Shown here: positions 1 to 9,081 of the stretch, one piece after another
Numbering within the stretch: the stretch's first letter is position 1
Layout: the number at the start of each line of letters is the position of its first letter
Source: Sulfitobacter alexandrii
GTDB lineage: Bacteria > Pseudomonadota > Alphaproteobacteria > Rhodobacterales > Rhodobacteraceae
Reading direction: 5' to 3'
NCBI RefSeq assembly: GCF_001886735.1
Contig: NZ_CP018081.1
Span: forward strand, 124,001 to 188,000
DNA length: 64,000 nucleotides
Notes under the pieces: model-generated
The model's input: the letters and a program-made list of their open reading frames with translations, nothing else
The model's database searches: none
What the model was told of the DNA's origin: nothing
Made by a program: the position numbers and the translations under genes

Positions 1-433
1 GCGCAAGCGCCATCACGCCGGGCAGCAGCCGTATTCGCTGGTCGATCTGTGGCTGCCGCAACGCTATTTCGAGATGCTGCCCGAGGGCGCTGACGAAACG
101 CAGCTATATTCGCAACTGCTGCGCGACCACACCGGCATGACGGATCTGTCGGGCGACCAGATCATCACCATCGTTCGGGCCGACATCGCCACCGCGCACC
201 TGTTGGGCATCACCCTCAGCGAGCCGGTGGCCCATGTGGTCTCGCGCTTGTTCGATCCCGAAGGCCGCCCGGTCATGGCTCACCTCGTGCAGATCCGCAG
301 CGACGTCTTTTCCGCCGAGCGCCAGTTCGGCAATCTCGCCACAGGAGATCCCGGCTCCTGGCGCCCGCATATGGCGGAACCCGCCCCGCCCGAGCATTCG
401 GGCGAACCACACCCACGTCAGAAGAAGGAGTGA
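1..433 (+). CDS. GntR-family transcriptional regulator, C-terminal part
   Basis: The reading frame is open from the first bases of the window, so the start and the N-terminal winged-helix domain lie upstream. What is visible is a ligand-binding UTRA domain of the HutC subfamily: the stretch around LSGDQIITIVRADIATA, then LLGITLSEPVAHVVSRLF and a closing beta region ending in MAHLVQIRSDVFSAERQ. UTRA regulators are one-component repressors that bind a small-molecule inducer. The stop codon lies 4 nt before the ATG of the downstream acyl-CoA dehydrogenase, whose Shine-Dalgarno GAAGGAG overlaps the end of this gene. The regulator probably controls that gene. DNA-binding specificity cannot be judged because the helix-turn-helix is missing from the window. 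Confidence 0.85.
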   Translation, partial: RKRHHAGQQPYSLVDLWLPQRYFEMLPEGADETQLYSQLLRDHTGMTDLSGDQIITIVRADIATAHLLGITLSEPVAHVVSRLFDPEGRPVMAHLVQIRSDVFSAERQFGNLATGDPGSWRPHMAEPAPPEHSGEPHPRQKKE

Positions 434-437
434 TCGC

Positions 438-1601
438 ATGGATTTCGATCTCACCGAAGAGCAACGGGCCATCCGCGACGCGGTGGCCAGGATCTGCTCG
501 CGTTTCGACGATGCCTACTGGCTGGAACGCGAACGAACCGGGACCTTCCCCGAAGATTTTGCGGCCGAGATCGCAAAGGGCGGTTTCTATGGCGTCACGA
601 TGGAAGAGCAGTATGGCGGATCGGGCCTGGGTATCACAGAGGCATCGCTGGTCATGCAGGAGATCGGGCGTTACGGCGCGGCGGCCAGTTCCGCGGTGCA
701 TATCAATATCTTTGGGCTGCAACCGGTGGTCGGCTTCGGCACCGACGAACAGAAGGCTCGAATGCTGCCGCCTCTGATCCGCGGAGAGCACCGCTCCTGC
801 TTCGGCGTAACCGAACCGGACGCCGGCCTTGATACCACGCATATCTCGACCTTTGCGCGCCGACGCGAAGACGGTGGGTATGTGGTCAACGGGCGCAAGG
901 TCTGGACCTCGACCGCACAGCGCGCAGATCACATCCTGCTGGTGACCCGGACCACGCCCATCGAGGACTGCGAGCGACCGACCGACGGCATGTCAGTGTT
1001 CTACACCGATTTCGACCGCAGCAAGATCGACGTGCATGAAATTGCCAAGATGGGCCGCAAGGCGGTCGACTCCAACGCTATCTTCATTGATGGGCTGGAG
1101 GTGCCCGAAGAGGACCGCATCGGCGCGGAAGGTGAGGGTTTCAAGGTCCTGCTCCACGGGCTGAATGCCGAGCGGATCATTGTCGCCGCGGCTGCGGTCG
1201 GGTTTGGGATGTACGTACTGGAAAAGGCGGCCGCCTATGCGCGCGAACGCGTCGTCTTCGACCGTCCAATCGGCCAGAACCAGGCGATCCAGCATCCGCT
1301 GGCCTCGGTGTGGATGCGCCTTCAGGCGGCGGAACTGATGACCTACAAAGCCGCCACGCTTTACGATCAGGGCAAGCCCTGCGGGCTGGAGGCCAATACC
1401 GCGCGCAACCTCGCCGGCTCGGCGGCCTACGAAGCGGCATTCCGCGCGGTGCGCACCCACGGCGGCTTTGGCTTCGCGCAGGAATACCACGTCGAGCGTT
1501 ACTTTCGCGAAAGCGTACTGAACTTCATCGCGCCGGTCAGCGAGGAGTTGATCCTCTCCTACGTGGCCGAGAAGGCATTGGGGATGCCCAAGTCCTACTG
1601 A
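438..1601 (+). CDS. acyl-CoA dehydrogenase
   Basis: 387-residue FAD-dependent acyl-CoA dehydrogenase that introduces the alpha-beta double bond into an acyl-CoA and passes electrons to ETF. The start at 438 is set by GAAGGAG 7 nt upstream and the motif MDFDLTEEQRAIRDAV. The N-terminal helical domain runs to about residue 120. The middle beta domain has the EPDAGLDTT variant of the usual EPxAGSD motif, and the C-terminal helical domain follows. Glu245 in GLNAER lies where isovaleryl-CoA dehydrogenase carries its catalytic base. The C-terminus APVSEELILSY lacks the MCAD-type YEGT motif, so Glu245 is the likely base (inference by position). It is translationally linked to the GntR gene. Substrate unknown. 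Confidence 0.93.
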   Translation: MDFDLTEEQRAIRDAVARICSRFDDAYWLERERTGTFPEDFAAEIAKGGFYGVTMEEQYGGSGLGITEASLVMQEIGRYGAAASSAVHINIFGLQPVVGFGTDEQKARMLPPLIRGEHRSCFGVTEPDAGLDTTHISTFARRREDGGYVVNGRKVWTSTAQRADHILLVTRTTPIEDCERPTDGMSVFYTDFDRSKIDVHEIAKMGRKAVDSNAIFIDGLEVPEEDRIGAEGEGFKVLLHGLNAERIIVAAAAVGFGMYVLEKAAAYARERVVFDRPIGQNQAIQHPLASVWMRLQAAELMTYKAATLYDQGKPCGLEANTARNLAGSAAYEAAFRAVRTHGGFGFAQEYHVERYFRESVLNFIAPVSEELILSYVAEKALGMPKSY

Positions 1602-1635
1602 CTCTTCGCCCGTATCGCGATCACTCCGGGTCGTG

Positions 1636-1669
1636 CCCACCCTCGACGCTGACGAGCGCCGACGGTGGG
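1636..1669. terminator. hairpin between convergent genes
   Basis: An imperfect inverted repeat (arms CCCACC/GGTGGG, TCG/CGA, CGCT/AGCG around a GACG loop, two internal mismatches) lies in the gap between two convergent acyl-CoA dehydrogenase genes. CCTTTTC follows on the plus strand. It probably ends transcription from the left and perhaps from both sides. Confidence 0.45.
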
Positions 1670-1685
1670 GCGGCCAAGGCCCTTT

Positions 1686-2852
1686 TCAGAACGCGTTAAG
1701 CCCGGTCAGGTTGCGCCCGATGACCAGTTTTTGGATTTCGGTGGTGCCATCGGGAATCGGCATGACCTTTGCATTGCGGAAGTGCCGTTCAACGGGGAAC
1801 TCTTTGGTGATGCCGTTGCCGCCGTGGATCTGCACCGCTTTGCCGGCGATTTCGACGGCCATTTCGGTTGCATACCATTTCGCCATCGAGGTCTGGGTGT
1901 CACAGCGCACGCCCAGGTCCAGAAGTTGCAGCCCGCGCTGGCACAACAGGCGCGCGGCATCCAGGTGCGTGGCCATGTCGGCCAGGTAGCCTTGAATCAA
2001 CTGGTGCCCGCCGATCGGCTTACCATGTTGTTGGCGATCCTGCGCATATTTGACGGCACATTCCAACGCCGCCTGCGCTATGCCAATGCTCGTCAGGCCG
2101 ACAAACACGCGAGCGCTCTCAAACAGTTTCAATGTCTGGAACAGGCCGCCGCCTGCATTACCCAGAACATGGTCAGCGCTGGTTTCGGCACGGTCGAAAA
2201 ACAATTCGCAGGTCGATGCACCGACAAGCCCCAGCTTGCGCAATTCGCGGCTCTCGTAGTTGCCGGTATCGCGGTCGACGATGACCATGGAAATACCGTC
2301 GTCCAGATTGCAGACAACGATGGCGAAATCCGACTGGGCCCCATTGGAAATCCAGAGCTTCTGGCCAGTGACGAAAATCTTATCGCCCTCGCGGTCCGCA
2401 CGTGTCTTGACCTCGCGTACGTTCGAACCGACCTCTGGTTCGGAAATACAGGTGGCACAGATCCGTTCGCTGCGCAGGAGCGGCTTCAGATAGGCCTCTT
2501 TCTGCGCCACATTTCCCAAGAGGTTGACCGCGAACACGGCATGACCCTGAATCAGCACCGCGATTGCCAGATCGGCCCATATCCGGGCCAGTTCCTCGTA
2601 TAGGATGCCATAGGTCATGCGGTCGATTCCGGCACCGCCGTCCTCTTCGGGGATCAGGCCGCTGATCAGCCCGAATTCCTCGACCTTGGCGAACAGGGAC
2701 TTCAGGGTTTTCGCATCGGGGGGGTGGCCGAGGTTCTCGTATTTCTCGGCCAGCGGCGCGAACTCTGCCTCGGCCATCTTGCGGAAGTTTTCCAGCAACA
2801 TGCGTTGCTCATCTGTATAGATTGCCTGAGCGGCGGCGATCACGTTTTCCAT
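1686..2852 (-). CDS. acyl-CoA dehydrogenase (Asp at the usual catalytic Glu position)
   Basis: 388-residue acyl-CoA dehydrogenase, third gene of a minus-strand operon after a hydratase and a thiolase. AAGGAGA precedes the ATG. The ISEPEVGSN motif and a C-terminal IHGGNGITKEFPVERHFRN block place it with the short/medium-chain type. Where MCAD-type enzymes have YEGT(S/T)xIQ with the catalytic Glu, this protein reads PIPDGTTEIQ, so Asp368 occupies the position. The IVD-type alternative position reads FESARV, without Glu in the same register. Such Asp-type active sites are known in a few acyl-CoA dehydrogenases for unusual substrates; the substrate here is not known. Confidence 0.92.
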   Translation of the reverse strand: MENVIAAAQAIYTDEQRMLLENFRKMAEAEFAPLAEKYENLGHPPDAKTLKSLFAKVEEFGLISGLIPEEDGGAGIDRMTYGILYEELARIWADLAIAVLIQGHAVFAVNLLGNVAQKEAYLKPLLRSERICATCISEPEVGSNVREVKTRADREGDKIFVTGQKLWISNGAQSDFAIVVCNLDDGISMVIVDRDTGNYESRELRKLGLVGASTCELFFDRAETSADHVLGNAGGGLFQTLKLFESARVFVGLTSIGIAQAALECAVKYAQDRQQHGKPIGGHQLIQGYLADMATHLDAARLLCQRGLQLLDLGVRCDTQTSMAKWYATEMAVEIAGKAVQIHGGNGITKEFPVERHFRNAKVMPIPDGTTEIQKLVIGRNLTGLNAF

Positions 2853-2868
2853 GGTTCGTCTCCTTGTT

Positions 2869-4107
2869 TCAACGGCCCAGAATGGTGACGCAGGCGGCCG
2901 CTTCTTCTACCCCGTGCAACCCCCCGCCGTTTTCGGCGATGGCGTTCTTTGCCCCTTCGACCTGACGCGCGCCAGCTTCGCCGCGTAGTTGCGTGACCAG
3001 TTCGAAAACCTGCCCTATCCCTGTGGCACCGACCGGGTGGCCCTTGGATTCCAACCCGCCCGAGGGGTTCACCGGAATGCGTCCACCGATCTTTGTCTCG
3101 CCGCGCAGACTGGCGGGACCGCCCTCGCCGAATTCGACAAATCCGAGGTTCTCGATCTGGATCACTTCGCCCACGGCCGTGGCGTCATGCACTTCGGCCA
3201 CCGATATATCCTCGGGGCCGATCCCGGCCTGTTCATAGGCCTCAAGCGCGGCAAGCCGGGTCAGGTGGTTCTTGTAATCTTCCGGCGGACGATCGGTGCC
3301 CGAGCGCAGGATCGCGGCCTTGACCTTGATCGCGCGCGCGGGATCTAGGCCCAGACGTTTTATCCCCTCGCCGGTGCATAAAACGGCCGCAGCGGCCCCG
3401 TCCGAGATCGGGGCGCACATCGGCAGGGTCAGCGGATAGGTGATCGGCGGCGCGGCCAATACCCGATCGACGCTCATGGCTTCTCGGTATTGCGCCAGTG
3501 GATTATGCACGGAATGCGCATGGTTCTTGGCGGCGACGGCGGCGAACTGTTCCTGAGTTGTGCCAAAGGTCTTCATGTGCAGCCGGGCGAAGCCTGCGTA
3601 GACATCCATGAACACGCTGTAGGGCTTGGGCGATTTCGATCCTTCGGGTTCCTCGACCCCTGCACCCAGATCGGCCAGCCGTTGCGCGACCTCTTCGCTG
3701 TTGCTGACGTCCCAGCCGCTGTCGAAGGCCGAAAACATCAACGCACGGTCGTCAGAATACATCTTTTCGGCGCCCACGGCGAGACAGCAGTCGCCATTGC
3801 CGGCCTTGAGGAAATCGACTGCCAGTTTGAACCCGGTCGAGGCGCTGGCGCAGGCGTTTTCGACATTCACCACCGGAATGCCCTGAATGCCCATTTCACG
3901 CAGCGCGATTTCGCCGCGGATCATGTGCTGGCCCTCCATGTGGCCCTGCACCGCGTTCGAGAAGAATGCGCCGTCGATACGATCTGCCGTCACTCGGGCA
4001 TCGGAAAGCGCGGCGGCGACGGCCTCGCCGGTCATGTCCTTGATGGTTTTGTCCCGGAACTTTCCGAACGGCGTCATCCCGATGCCAACGATGTAAATGT
4101 CCTGCAT
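2869..4107 (-). CDS. thiolase-family protein (SCP-x/acetyl-CoA acetyltransferase type)
   Basis: 412 residues. The start at 4107 is chosen because AGGAGG lies 7 nt upstream; a longer in-frame extension to 4158 has no ribosome site. Thiolase fold with the nucleophile Cys87 in NACASAS, the EVHDATAVGE loop and the PSGGLESKGHPVGATG loop holding the catalytic His. The SCP-x branch of thiolases cleaves 3-oxoacyl-CoA, often with 2-methyl branches or bulky side chains, to acetyl- or propionyl-CoA. It lies between the hydratase (17 nt upstream) and the dehydrogenase (16 nt downstream) and should catalyse the last step of the same beta-oxidation spiral. The exact chain specificity is not visible. Confidence 0.9.
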   Translation of the reverse strand: MQDIYIVGIGMTPFGKFRDKTIKDMTGEAVAAALSDARVTADRIDGAFFSNAVQGHMEGQHMIRGEIALREMGIQGIPVVNVENACASASTGFKLAVDFLKAGNGDCCLAVGAEKMYSDDRALMFSAFDSGWDVSNSEEVAQRLADLGAGVEEPEGSKSPKPYSVFMDVYAGFARLHMKTFGTTQEQFAAVAAKNHAHSVHNPLAQYREAMSVDRVLAAPPITYPLTLPMCAPISDGAAAAVLCTGEGIKRLGLDPARAIKVKAAILRSGTDRPPEDYKNHLTRLAALEAYEQAGIGPEDISVAEVHDATAVGEVIQIENLGFVEFGEGGPASLRGETKIGGRIPVNPSGGLESKGHPVGATGIGQVFELVTQLRGEAGARQVEGAKNAIAENGGGLHGVEEAAACVTILGR

Positions 4108-4123
4108 CGTTTGTCCTCCTGAC

Positions 4124-4912
4124 CTAGTATCCGCGAAACTGCGGTTTTCGTTTTTCATTGAACGCCGACAGACCCTCGTGCATGTCCCAGGATCGCATGT
4201 GCGCGCGCAGGTTCAGCATCTCTTCGGAAAGCGCGGCGGTTTCGTCCACGTCCAGCGACCGATTGGAAACCGTCTTCATGCGGCGTAAGACCGCCGGGCT
4301 TTTTTCTGCCAGCCTGTCGGTAAAGGCCTGCACCGCTTGTCGCAGGTCTTCGTCCGCGACGACCTTGTTCACCAGTCCCCAGTCCATCATGTCCCGTGCC
4401 GAAACGTTCTCGCCCGAGAACAGCAGGTATTTCGCGCGGTTCAGGCCAATCCTACGCGGCAGGATCGCCGCACCGCCGGCCCCGGGAAAGACGCCAAAGT
4501 TGGAATGTGCGTCGCCCAGTTGCGCGCTTTCGGCGGCAAAGACCAGATCGCAGGCCATCACCATTTCCAAACCGCCCGCCATCGCCAGCCCGTTCACTGC
4601 GGCGATCACCGGTTTCGGGCCATGTCGCATAAGCCCAAACGTGTGATCGACAAGATCCAGAAGATCCGGCTCGCCTGGTGCATGTTTGGCGCCAGCAACT
4701 TCTTTCAGATCGGCACCGGCGCAGAATGCCCGGCCAGAGCCGGTCAGGACAATTGTACGCACCCCATCGTCGGCCAGCGCCGATTCCAGTGCTGCCGCCA
4801 TCTCGCGCAGCATCTGCGTTGACATTGCGTTGAGCTGTTCGGTGCGCTGGAAGGTAATCCATTCAGTTTTTGCGACCCGCTCAACGAATAGCGTCTGCTT
4901 TGCCTCACTCAT
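4124..4912 (-). CDS. enoyl-CoA hydratase/isomerase-family protein
   Basis: 262 residues. Start at 4912 with CAGGAG 7 nt upstream. Crotonase fold with the oxyanion-hole motifs GRAFCAGADLKE and NGLAMAGGLEMVMACD. The first catalytic Glu of classical hydratases (GGxE) is present. The second, normally in FGxPE, is replaced: the segment reads QLGDAHSNFG. The protein may be an isomerase, hydrolase or atypical hydratase rather than a plain hydratase. First gene of the operon hydratase-thiolase-dehydrogenase, divergent from the CoA-transferase at 5026. Confidence 0.9.
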   Translation of the reverse strand: MSEAKQTLFVERVAKTEWITFQRTEQLNAMSTQMLREMAAALESALADDGVRTIVLTGSGRAFCAGADLKEVAGAKHAPGEPDLLDLVDHTFGLMRHGPKPVIAAVNGLAMAGGLEMVMACDLVFAAESAQLGDAHSNFGVFPGAGGAAILPRRIGLNRAKYLLFSGENVSARDMMDWGLVNKVVADEDLRQAVQAFTDRLAEKSPAVLRRMKTVSNRSLDVDETAALSEEMLNLRAHMRSWDMHEGLSAFNEKRKPQFRGY

Positions 4913-5025
4913 GCTAAGCTCCTGATAATTATACATATTATTGGTTTTTCGCCTTGTCTTTTGCGGCGATTTACGCTGCACTCGGGCGGACCCGCACGTG
5001 GAAAACAAAAGAACTGGAGATTGAT
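4913..5025. promoter_or_regulatory. divergent promoter region
   Basis: 113-bp gap between two divergent starts. It is visibly AT-rich from 4920 to 4950 and contains TATAAT on the minus strand (4928-4933), very close to the start at 4912. No good -35 element could be assigned, and the TCTAACA operator found elsewhere in the window is absent. This suggests that the left 6 kb is controlled differently. Confidence 0.3.
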
Positions 5026-6129
5026 ATGAGCACTGCACCCCTGGCCGGCCTGAAAATCCTCAGCCTTGCCGAACAGTTTCCCGGTCCCTATGCCACAATG
5101 CTGTTGTCCGACATGGGAGCCGAGGTGATCATGATTGAACGCCCGGGCATCGGTGATCCGGCCCGGCAATTTCCGCCCTTGTTCCGGGCACTGAACCGAG
5201 GCAAGCGCAGCGTTGCGTTGGATCTGAAATCGGCCGAGGGGCTGGCACGGTTTCGCGAACTGGCCAAGGAATCGGATGTCATCGTCGAAGGGTTCCGCCC
5301 TGGCAAGCTTGCGGCCTTGGGTGCCGGTTTCGAGGACATGCGTAGTGTCAACTCGCGGCTGGTTTATGTATCGATTTCGGGTTACGGGCAGGACGGCCCC
5401 TATCGTGACAGGGCTGGCCATGACCTGAGCTATGAAGGGGTTGGCGGTTTGCTGGCCGATCAGGCCGATGCAAAGCAGCCCGGCCCTGTGCCGCCGATCC
5501 CCCTTGCGGATGTTGGCGCGGCGTTGTTCGCGGCGATCGCAATCCTGTCGGCGGTGGTGTCGAGCCAGCGCACAGGGCAGGGGCGTTACGTGGACGTGTC
5601 CATGTCGGATGCGGTGGTTTCGATGTTGACCGCATTCCTCGTTCCCGCCGCCAATGGAACACCGCTGGGCGAATTTATCGCCGAGCCGGGCTATGGCGTG
5701 TTCACCTGCAAAGACGGCAAGCTCTTGACCTTGTCCATCGCGCATGAGGACTGGTTCTGGAAACCGTTCTGCGATGTGATCGACAGGGCGGATCTTGCGC
5801 CGTTGACAGGCCGCGACCGTGTCGCCCGCAAGGCCGCGCTGCGCGAAGAAATCGCGGCGATTCTGGTTGGCAAGACGCGCGCCGAATGGGGCGACCTTCT
5901 GGATAAGGCGGGGGTGCCATGGGGTCCGGTCAATTCCCTGGTCGAAACGTTGGACGACCCCCATGTGCGTGCGCGCCAGCTGCTGCGCAAGATTACGCAT
6001 GACGGCGGCAAGGCCGAGACTTTTATTGTCCAGCCGTTGAAATTTGATGGCTTCGAAACCGCAACACCGAATCTGCCCCCTGAACTCGGGGCAGATAATG
6101 ACAGCGTTTTTTCGGACGACGCCACCTAG
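5026..6129 (+). CDS. class III (CaiB/BaiF) CoA-transferase
   Basis: 367 residues. ATG at 5026 with CTGGAGA 5 nt upstream. Family III CoA-transferases move CoA between carboxylic acids through an aspartyl-CoA intermediate. The N-terminal MSTAPLAGLKILSLAEQFPG block and GPYATMLLSDMGAEVIMIE are typical, and Asp133 in AGHDLSYEG matches the nucleophilic Asp of formyl-CoA transferase. The family is close to 400 residues; this one is slightly short at the C-terminus but complete. It is alone on the plus strand, convergent with the SDR at 6155 and divergent from the hydratase operon. It could activate the pathway acid using succinyl- or acetyl-CoA. Donor and acceptor are unknown. Confidence 0.92.
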   Translation: MSTAPLAGLKILSLAEQFPGPYATMLLSDMGAEVIMIERPGIGDPARQFPPLFRALNRGKRSVALDLKSAEGLARFRELAKESDVIVEGFRPGKLAALGAGFEDMRSVNSRLVYVSISGYGQDGPYRDRAGHDLSYEGVGGLLADQADAKQPGPVPPIPLADVGAALFAAIAILSAVVSSQRTGQGRYVDVSMSDAVVSMLTAFLVPAANGTPLGEFIAEPGYGVFTCKDGKLLTLSIAHEDWFWKPFCDVIDRADLAPLTGRDRVARKAALREEIAAILVGKTRAEWGDLLDKAGVPWGPVNSLVETLDDPHVRARQLLRKITHDGGKAETFIVQPLKFDGFETATPNLPPELGADNDSVFSDDAT

Positions 6130-6154
6130 AGGCGGCGGTTGGTCGATGTCTACT

Positions 6155-6943
6155 CTAGCAGGCAAACGAATACCCACCATTCACTGGATAGGTCTGTCCG
6201 GTGATCCAGCTGGCAGCATCCGAGCAGAGGAACAGGATCATTCCGGCGGGGTCTTCCGGCTCGCCCAGACGGCGGATCACGTATTGCGACAATGCCCGCT
6301 TCTCGGTCTCTGCATCCGGGATCAGGTCGGCGACAGCCGGAGTTCTTGTGCCCCCCAAGGCGACGCAATTCGCGGTGATCCCGAACCGGCCGCCGGCCTT
6401 TGCAATTGCCCGCATGAAGCCGGCCGCACCGGCCTTGGCCCCGGAATAAACCGCCAGATGCGGTTCACCGACACGGCCGGCGTCGGAAATGACGGTCACA
6501 ATGCGCCCATAGCCACTGTTAACCATCAACGGCATGGCGTGACGGGTGCAGTTCAGCACCCCATCGAAATTGGTGGCCATCCAGCGGCGCCATTCATCGG
6601 GATCGGATTCCCAAAAAGGGACCAGATCGTCGAGCCGCGATGTCGGCCCGGCGTTGCCCGCATTGTTGACCAGAATATCCACGCCGCCAAATGTGGTCTG
6701 CGTTTCGGCAAACGCCGCGCCAACCGCGTCGAAATCCGAGACGTCGAAGGCGAGCGGCAGAGCCTTTGCACCCGCTGCCTCCACTTCCGCGGCAACGCTT
6801 TCGGCCCGTTCGGCGTGAAAATCGTTGACAACGATGGCACCGGCTCCGTGTTCCGCCAGATAAAGCGCGACTTGCCGACCAACGCCTTGCCCCGCTCCGG
6901 TTACAAATGCGGTACGACCTTTGATGGAAAGCAGGTTACTCAT
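6155..6943 (-). CDS. SDR-family NAD(P)-dependent oxidoreductase
   Basis: 262 residues, AAAGGAG 6 nt before the ATG. Classical short-chain dehydrogenase: TGAGQGVG cofactor loop at 15-22, NNAGNAG near 93, catalytic Tyr166 and Lys170 in YSGAK. The C-terminal substrate loop ends with WITGQTYPVNGGYSFAC. Asp41 after the second strand (VVNDF) favours NAD over NADP. It lies 12 nt after livF, so it is probably the last gene of the transporter operon and would act on a hydroxyacyl-CoA or alcohol taken up by the importer (inference). Confidence 0.9.
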   Translation of the reverse strand: MSNLLSIKGRTAFVTGAGQGVGRQVALYLAEHGAGAIVVNDFHAERAESVAAEVEAAGAKALPLAFDVSDFDAVGAAFAETQTTFGGVDILVNNAGNAGPTSRLDDLVPFWESDPDEWRRWMATNFDGVLNCTRHAMPLMVNSGYGRIVTVISDAGRVGEPHLAVYSGAKAGAAGFMRAIAKAGGRFGITANCVALGGTRTPAVADLIPDAETEKRALSQYVIRRLGEPEDPAGMILFLCSDAASWITGQTYPVNGGYSFAC

Positions 6944-6955
6944 CTTCGCTCCTTT

Positions 6956-7753
6956 CTATCCCAGCCATCTCTTCCGGCGGCGATAGTGTTTGATATCTCG
7001 ATAGCTTTTGCGCTCGCCCGATGCGGTTACGCCGAGATAGAATTCCTTGATGTCCTCGTTGTCAGCGAGCTTGTCGGCAGGGCCGTCCATCACGATCCGG
7101 CCGTTCTCCATCACATAGGCATAGTCGGCGATCGATAGCGCCGCGGCGCTGTTTTGTTCGACCAGGAAGAAGGTCGTGCCTTCTGACTTGAGCTGCTTGA
7201 GCACTTCATAAACATCCCGGACCATCATCGGGGCCAATCCCAACGACGGTTCGTCGATCGCGATGATCTTGGGGCTGGCCATCATGGCCCGGCCGATCAG
7301 CAGCAGTTGTTGTTCGCCACCAGACATGAAGCCAGAGGTGCGGTTGCGCAGGTCCGCAAGCCGGGGCATCAAGGTGTAAACATGGTCCAGGCGCTTTTTC
7401 AGCTCGGCGGAGTTGGGCACCATGTGCCCGCCGACGATCAGGTTTTGCTCTGACGTCAGATGCCGCAAAACGCGCCGCCCTTCCATCACATGGATGAGAC
7501 CGTTCTTCACGACTTCCGAGGCTTCCATGTTCTGAATGGGAGTTCCGTCCAGAACGATGGACCCCGCCGAAACGGTTCCATCCTCGGATTTGAGCGTTCC
7601 CGAGATGGCTTTAAGCGTCGTGCTTTTTCCTGCGCCATTGCCACCGAGCAGAGCAACACATTGTCCCGCACGGACTGTCATGGACACGCCTTTGAGCGCC
7701 AGGATGACGTCGGAATATGTCACCTCTACGTTGTTGAGTTCCAGCATGGTCAT
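6956..7753 (-). CDS. livF: ABC transporter ATP-binding protein, LivF type
   Basis: 265 residues. Walker A GGNGAGKST at about 37-45, signature MSGGEQQ, Walker B IIAIDEPSLGLAP and the switch His replaced by the usual LivF FLVEQN. ATPase subunit of a HAAT-class (branched-chain amino acid type) importer. Two ATG codons (7753 and 7747) are possible; neither has a clear ribosome site. It is separated from the binding-protein gene by a strong hairpin (7779-7800), which suggests lower expression than the binding protein. Importers of this class carry amino acids, but also aromatic and fatty acids, amides and urea. The ligase gene in this operon argues for an organic acid. Confidence 0.93.
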   Translation of the reverse strand: MTMLELNNVEVTYSDVILALKGVSMTVRAGQCVALLGGNGAGKSTTLKAISGTLKSEDGTVSAGSIVLDGTPIQNMEASEVVKNGLIHVMEGRRVLRHLTSEQNLIVGGHMVPNSAELKKRLDHVYTLMPRLADLRNRTSGFMSGGEQQLLLIGRAMMASPKIIAIDEPSLGLAPMMVRDVYEVLKQLKSEGTTFFLVEQNSAAALSIADYAYVMENGRIVMDGPADKLADNEDIKEFYLGVTASGERKSYRDIKHYRRRKRWLG

Positions 7754-7778
7754 ATTGCCCGGGGCTAAGGATCAGAAC

Positions 7779-7800
7779 GGGCGCCGCGACTGCGGCGCCC
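7779..7800 (-). terminator. intra-operon hairpin between binding-protein and livF genes
   Basis: A perfect 9-bp stem GGGCGCCGC/GCGGCGCCC with a 4-nt loop directly follows the binding-protein gene on the transcribed strand. No T-run follows. Such hairpins after binding-protein genes usually protect the upstream mRNA or cause partial termination. Confidence 0.6.
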
Positions 7801-7808
7801 GGATTAAT

Positions 7809-9047
7809 TCACCATTTCTCAACTTGCGGAACGTCGACACCCGTTGCCGCGATGGTGATTTTCCCATCTTTGACGGTGCCCACATTCACTTTGAGGCCTT
7901 CCAATGGGAACGGTGCTTCTGGCGTAAAGGACAAGGTCGGCAGGAACCCATGGGTTTCTTCGGTGGTGATCGGTTTGGCAAAAAGCGCCTCACGTACCAT
8001 CTCTCCGGTCAGGCCCTCGGCGCCGTTCGCCTCGATCGCGTGATCGATCACGGTCACGGTATAGAGACCCTGAGATACGCCCATTGCGGTCACGACGTTC
8101 CAAGGTGCTTCGAGTCCGTAATCGGCAACCAATGTCTCGTAGAATTGTCGCGCGGGAGTGTCCTCATCGGCCGCAATCACCATGCCGTAGGCTTCAAAGT
8201 CCCCCTCCATTTGCTCAAGCCCGCCAAGCGCGCTACCCGAGGCTGGAAGCCCGTTATGCGAACTCATCATGATCGGGATGTTCGCCCCGTTGGCCTGCAG
8301 CCCACGTTTCGCGGCAACCACGATAGAGGTGTTCGTTTGGATTACCAGCACCTCGGCCCCGGCTCGTACAACGCGGCGCATTTGCCCCGTCAGATCGGTG
8401 GGTTGAACTTCGGTATAGATGACCTCGACGAGGTCGATCTCCTCGGGGTGCTCTTCGGCATAGAGTTCAATGCCCTTTGCCATGTCGACATAGGCAGGCG
8501 ATGCTTCTGAGGCGAGGATCGCAACCTTGAGCGGTTCGTCTCCGCCGCGCTGTTCACGCATCCAGTTCAGAAAGCCGACACTTTCGTGCGAATAGGTCGG
8601 GCGTGGGTTGAAAATCCAGGCATCCGGTTGCCAGGCAAAACCGTAGGCCGCTGTGGCCATGAACATCGGGATTTTGTCTTCCGGCAGGCGTTCGGAAAGG
8701 GCCGCGACGTCGGGCCCGCCGAGGCCGACAACCGCAATCGGGTCCAGTTCCGATTTGATCCCGGGCCAGAGACTTGCCACCTGTGCCGCGTCATAGCGGG
8801 TTTCGTAGTTTTTGTAGTTCAGCGTGACGCCAAGTTCCTTGCCGCGGGTTTCATTCCACCAGGTGAACACAGCCTCACGTCCGCCGGCCAGAATGGGCAT
8901 GATGTCAGCATAAGGGCCGGAAAAGTCCGACAGCAGGGCCAGATTATAGGTCTCTTCGGCCTGCGCCTTCAAAGGCATGGTCGCCGCGGCCGCCAAGGCA
9001 GCCGCAGCCAGAAAGCCGCGAAGACCTCGATTCGATTGGTAAGTCAT
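7809..9047 (-). CDS. ABC transporter periplasmic substrate-binding protein
   Basis: 412 residues, GGGAGGAAG before the ATG. N-terminal signal peptide with an Arg-rich start, the alanine-rich core AAAALAAAATMP and a likely cleavage after AQA near residue 30. The mature part is a Leu/Ile/Val-binding-protein-like (peripla_BP_6) fold: ALLSDFSGPYADI opens lobe 1 and VAILASEASPAYVD lies in the lobe 2 half. Family members bind amino acids, aromatic acids or amides. It sits between livM and livF. The ligand cannot be read from the sequence, but the neighbouring CoA ligase suggests a carboxylic acid. Confidence 0.93.
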   Translation of the reverse strand: MTYQSNRGLRGFLAAAALAAAATMPLKAQAEETYNLALLSDFSGPYADIMPILAGGREAVFTWWNETRGKELGVTLNYKNYETRYDAAQVASLWPGIKSELDPIAVVGLGGPDVAALSERLPEDKIPMFMATAAYGFAWQPDAWIFNPRPTYSHESVGFLNWMREQRGGDEPLKVAILASEASPAYVDMAKGIELYAEEHPEEIDLVEVIYTEVQPTDLTGQMRRVVRAGAEVLVIQTNTSIVVAAKRGLQANGANIPIMMSSHNGLPASGSALGGLEQMEGDFEAYGMVIAADEDTPARQFYETLVADYGLEAPWNVVTAMGVSQGLYTVTVIDHAIEANGAEGLTGEMVREALFAKPITTEETHGFLPTLSFTPEAPFPLEGLKVNVGTVKDGKITIAATGVDVPQVEKW

Positions 9048-9081
9048 ATTCTTCCTCCCAGGTTTAGAGCCGCTCTATTTC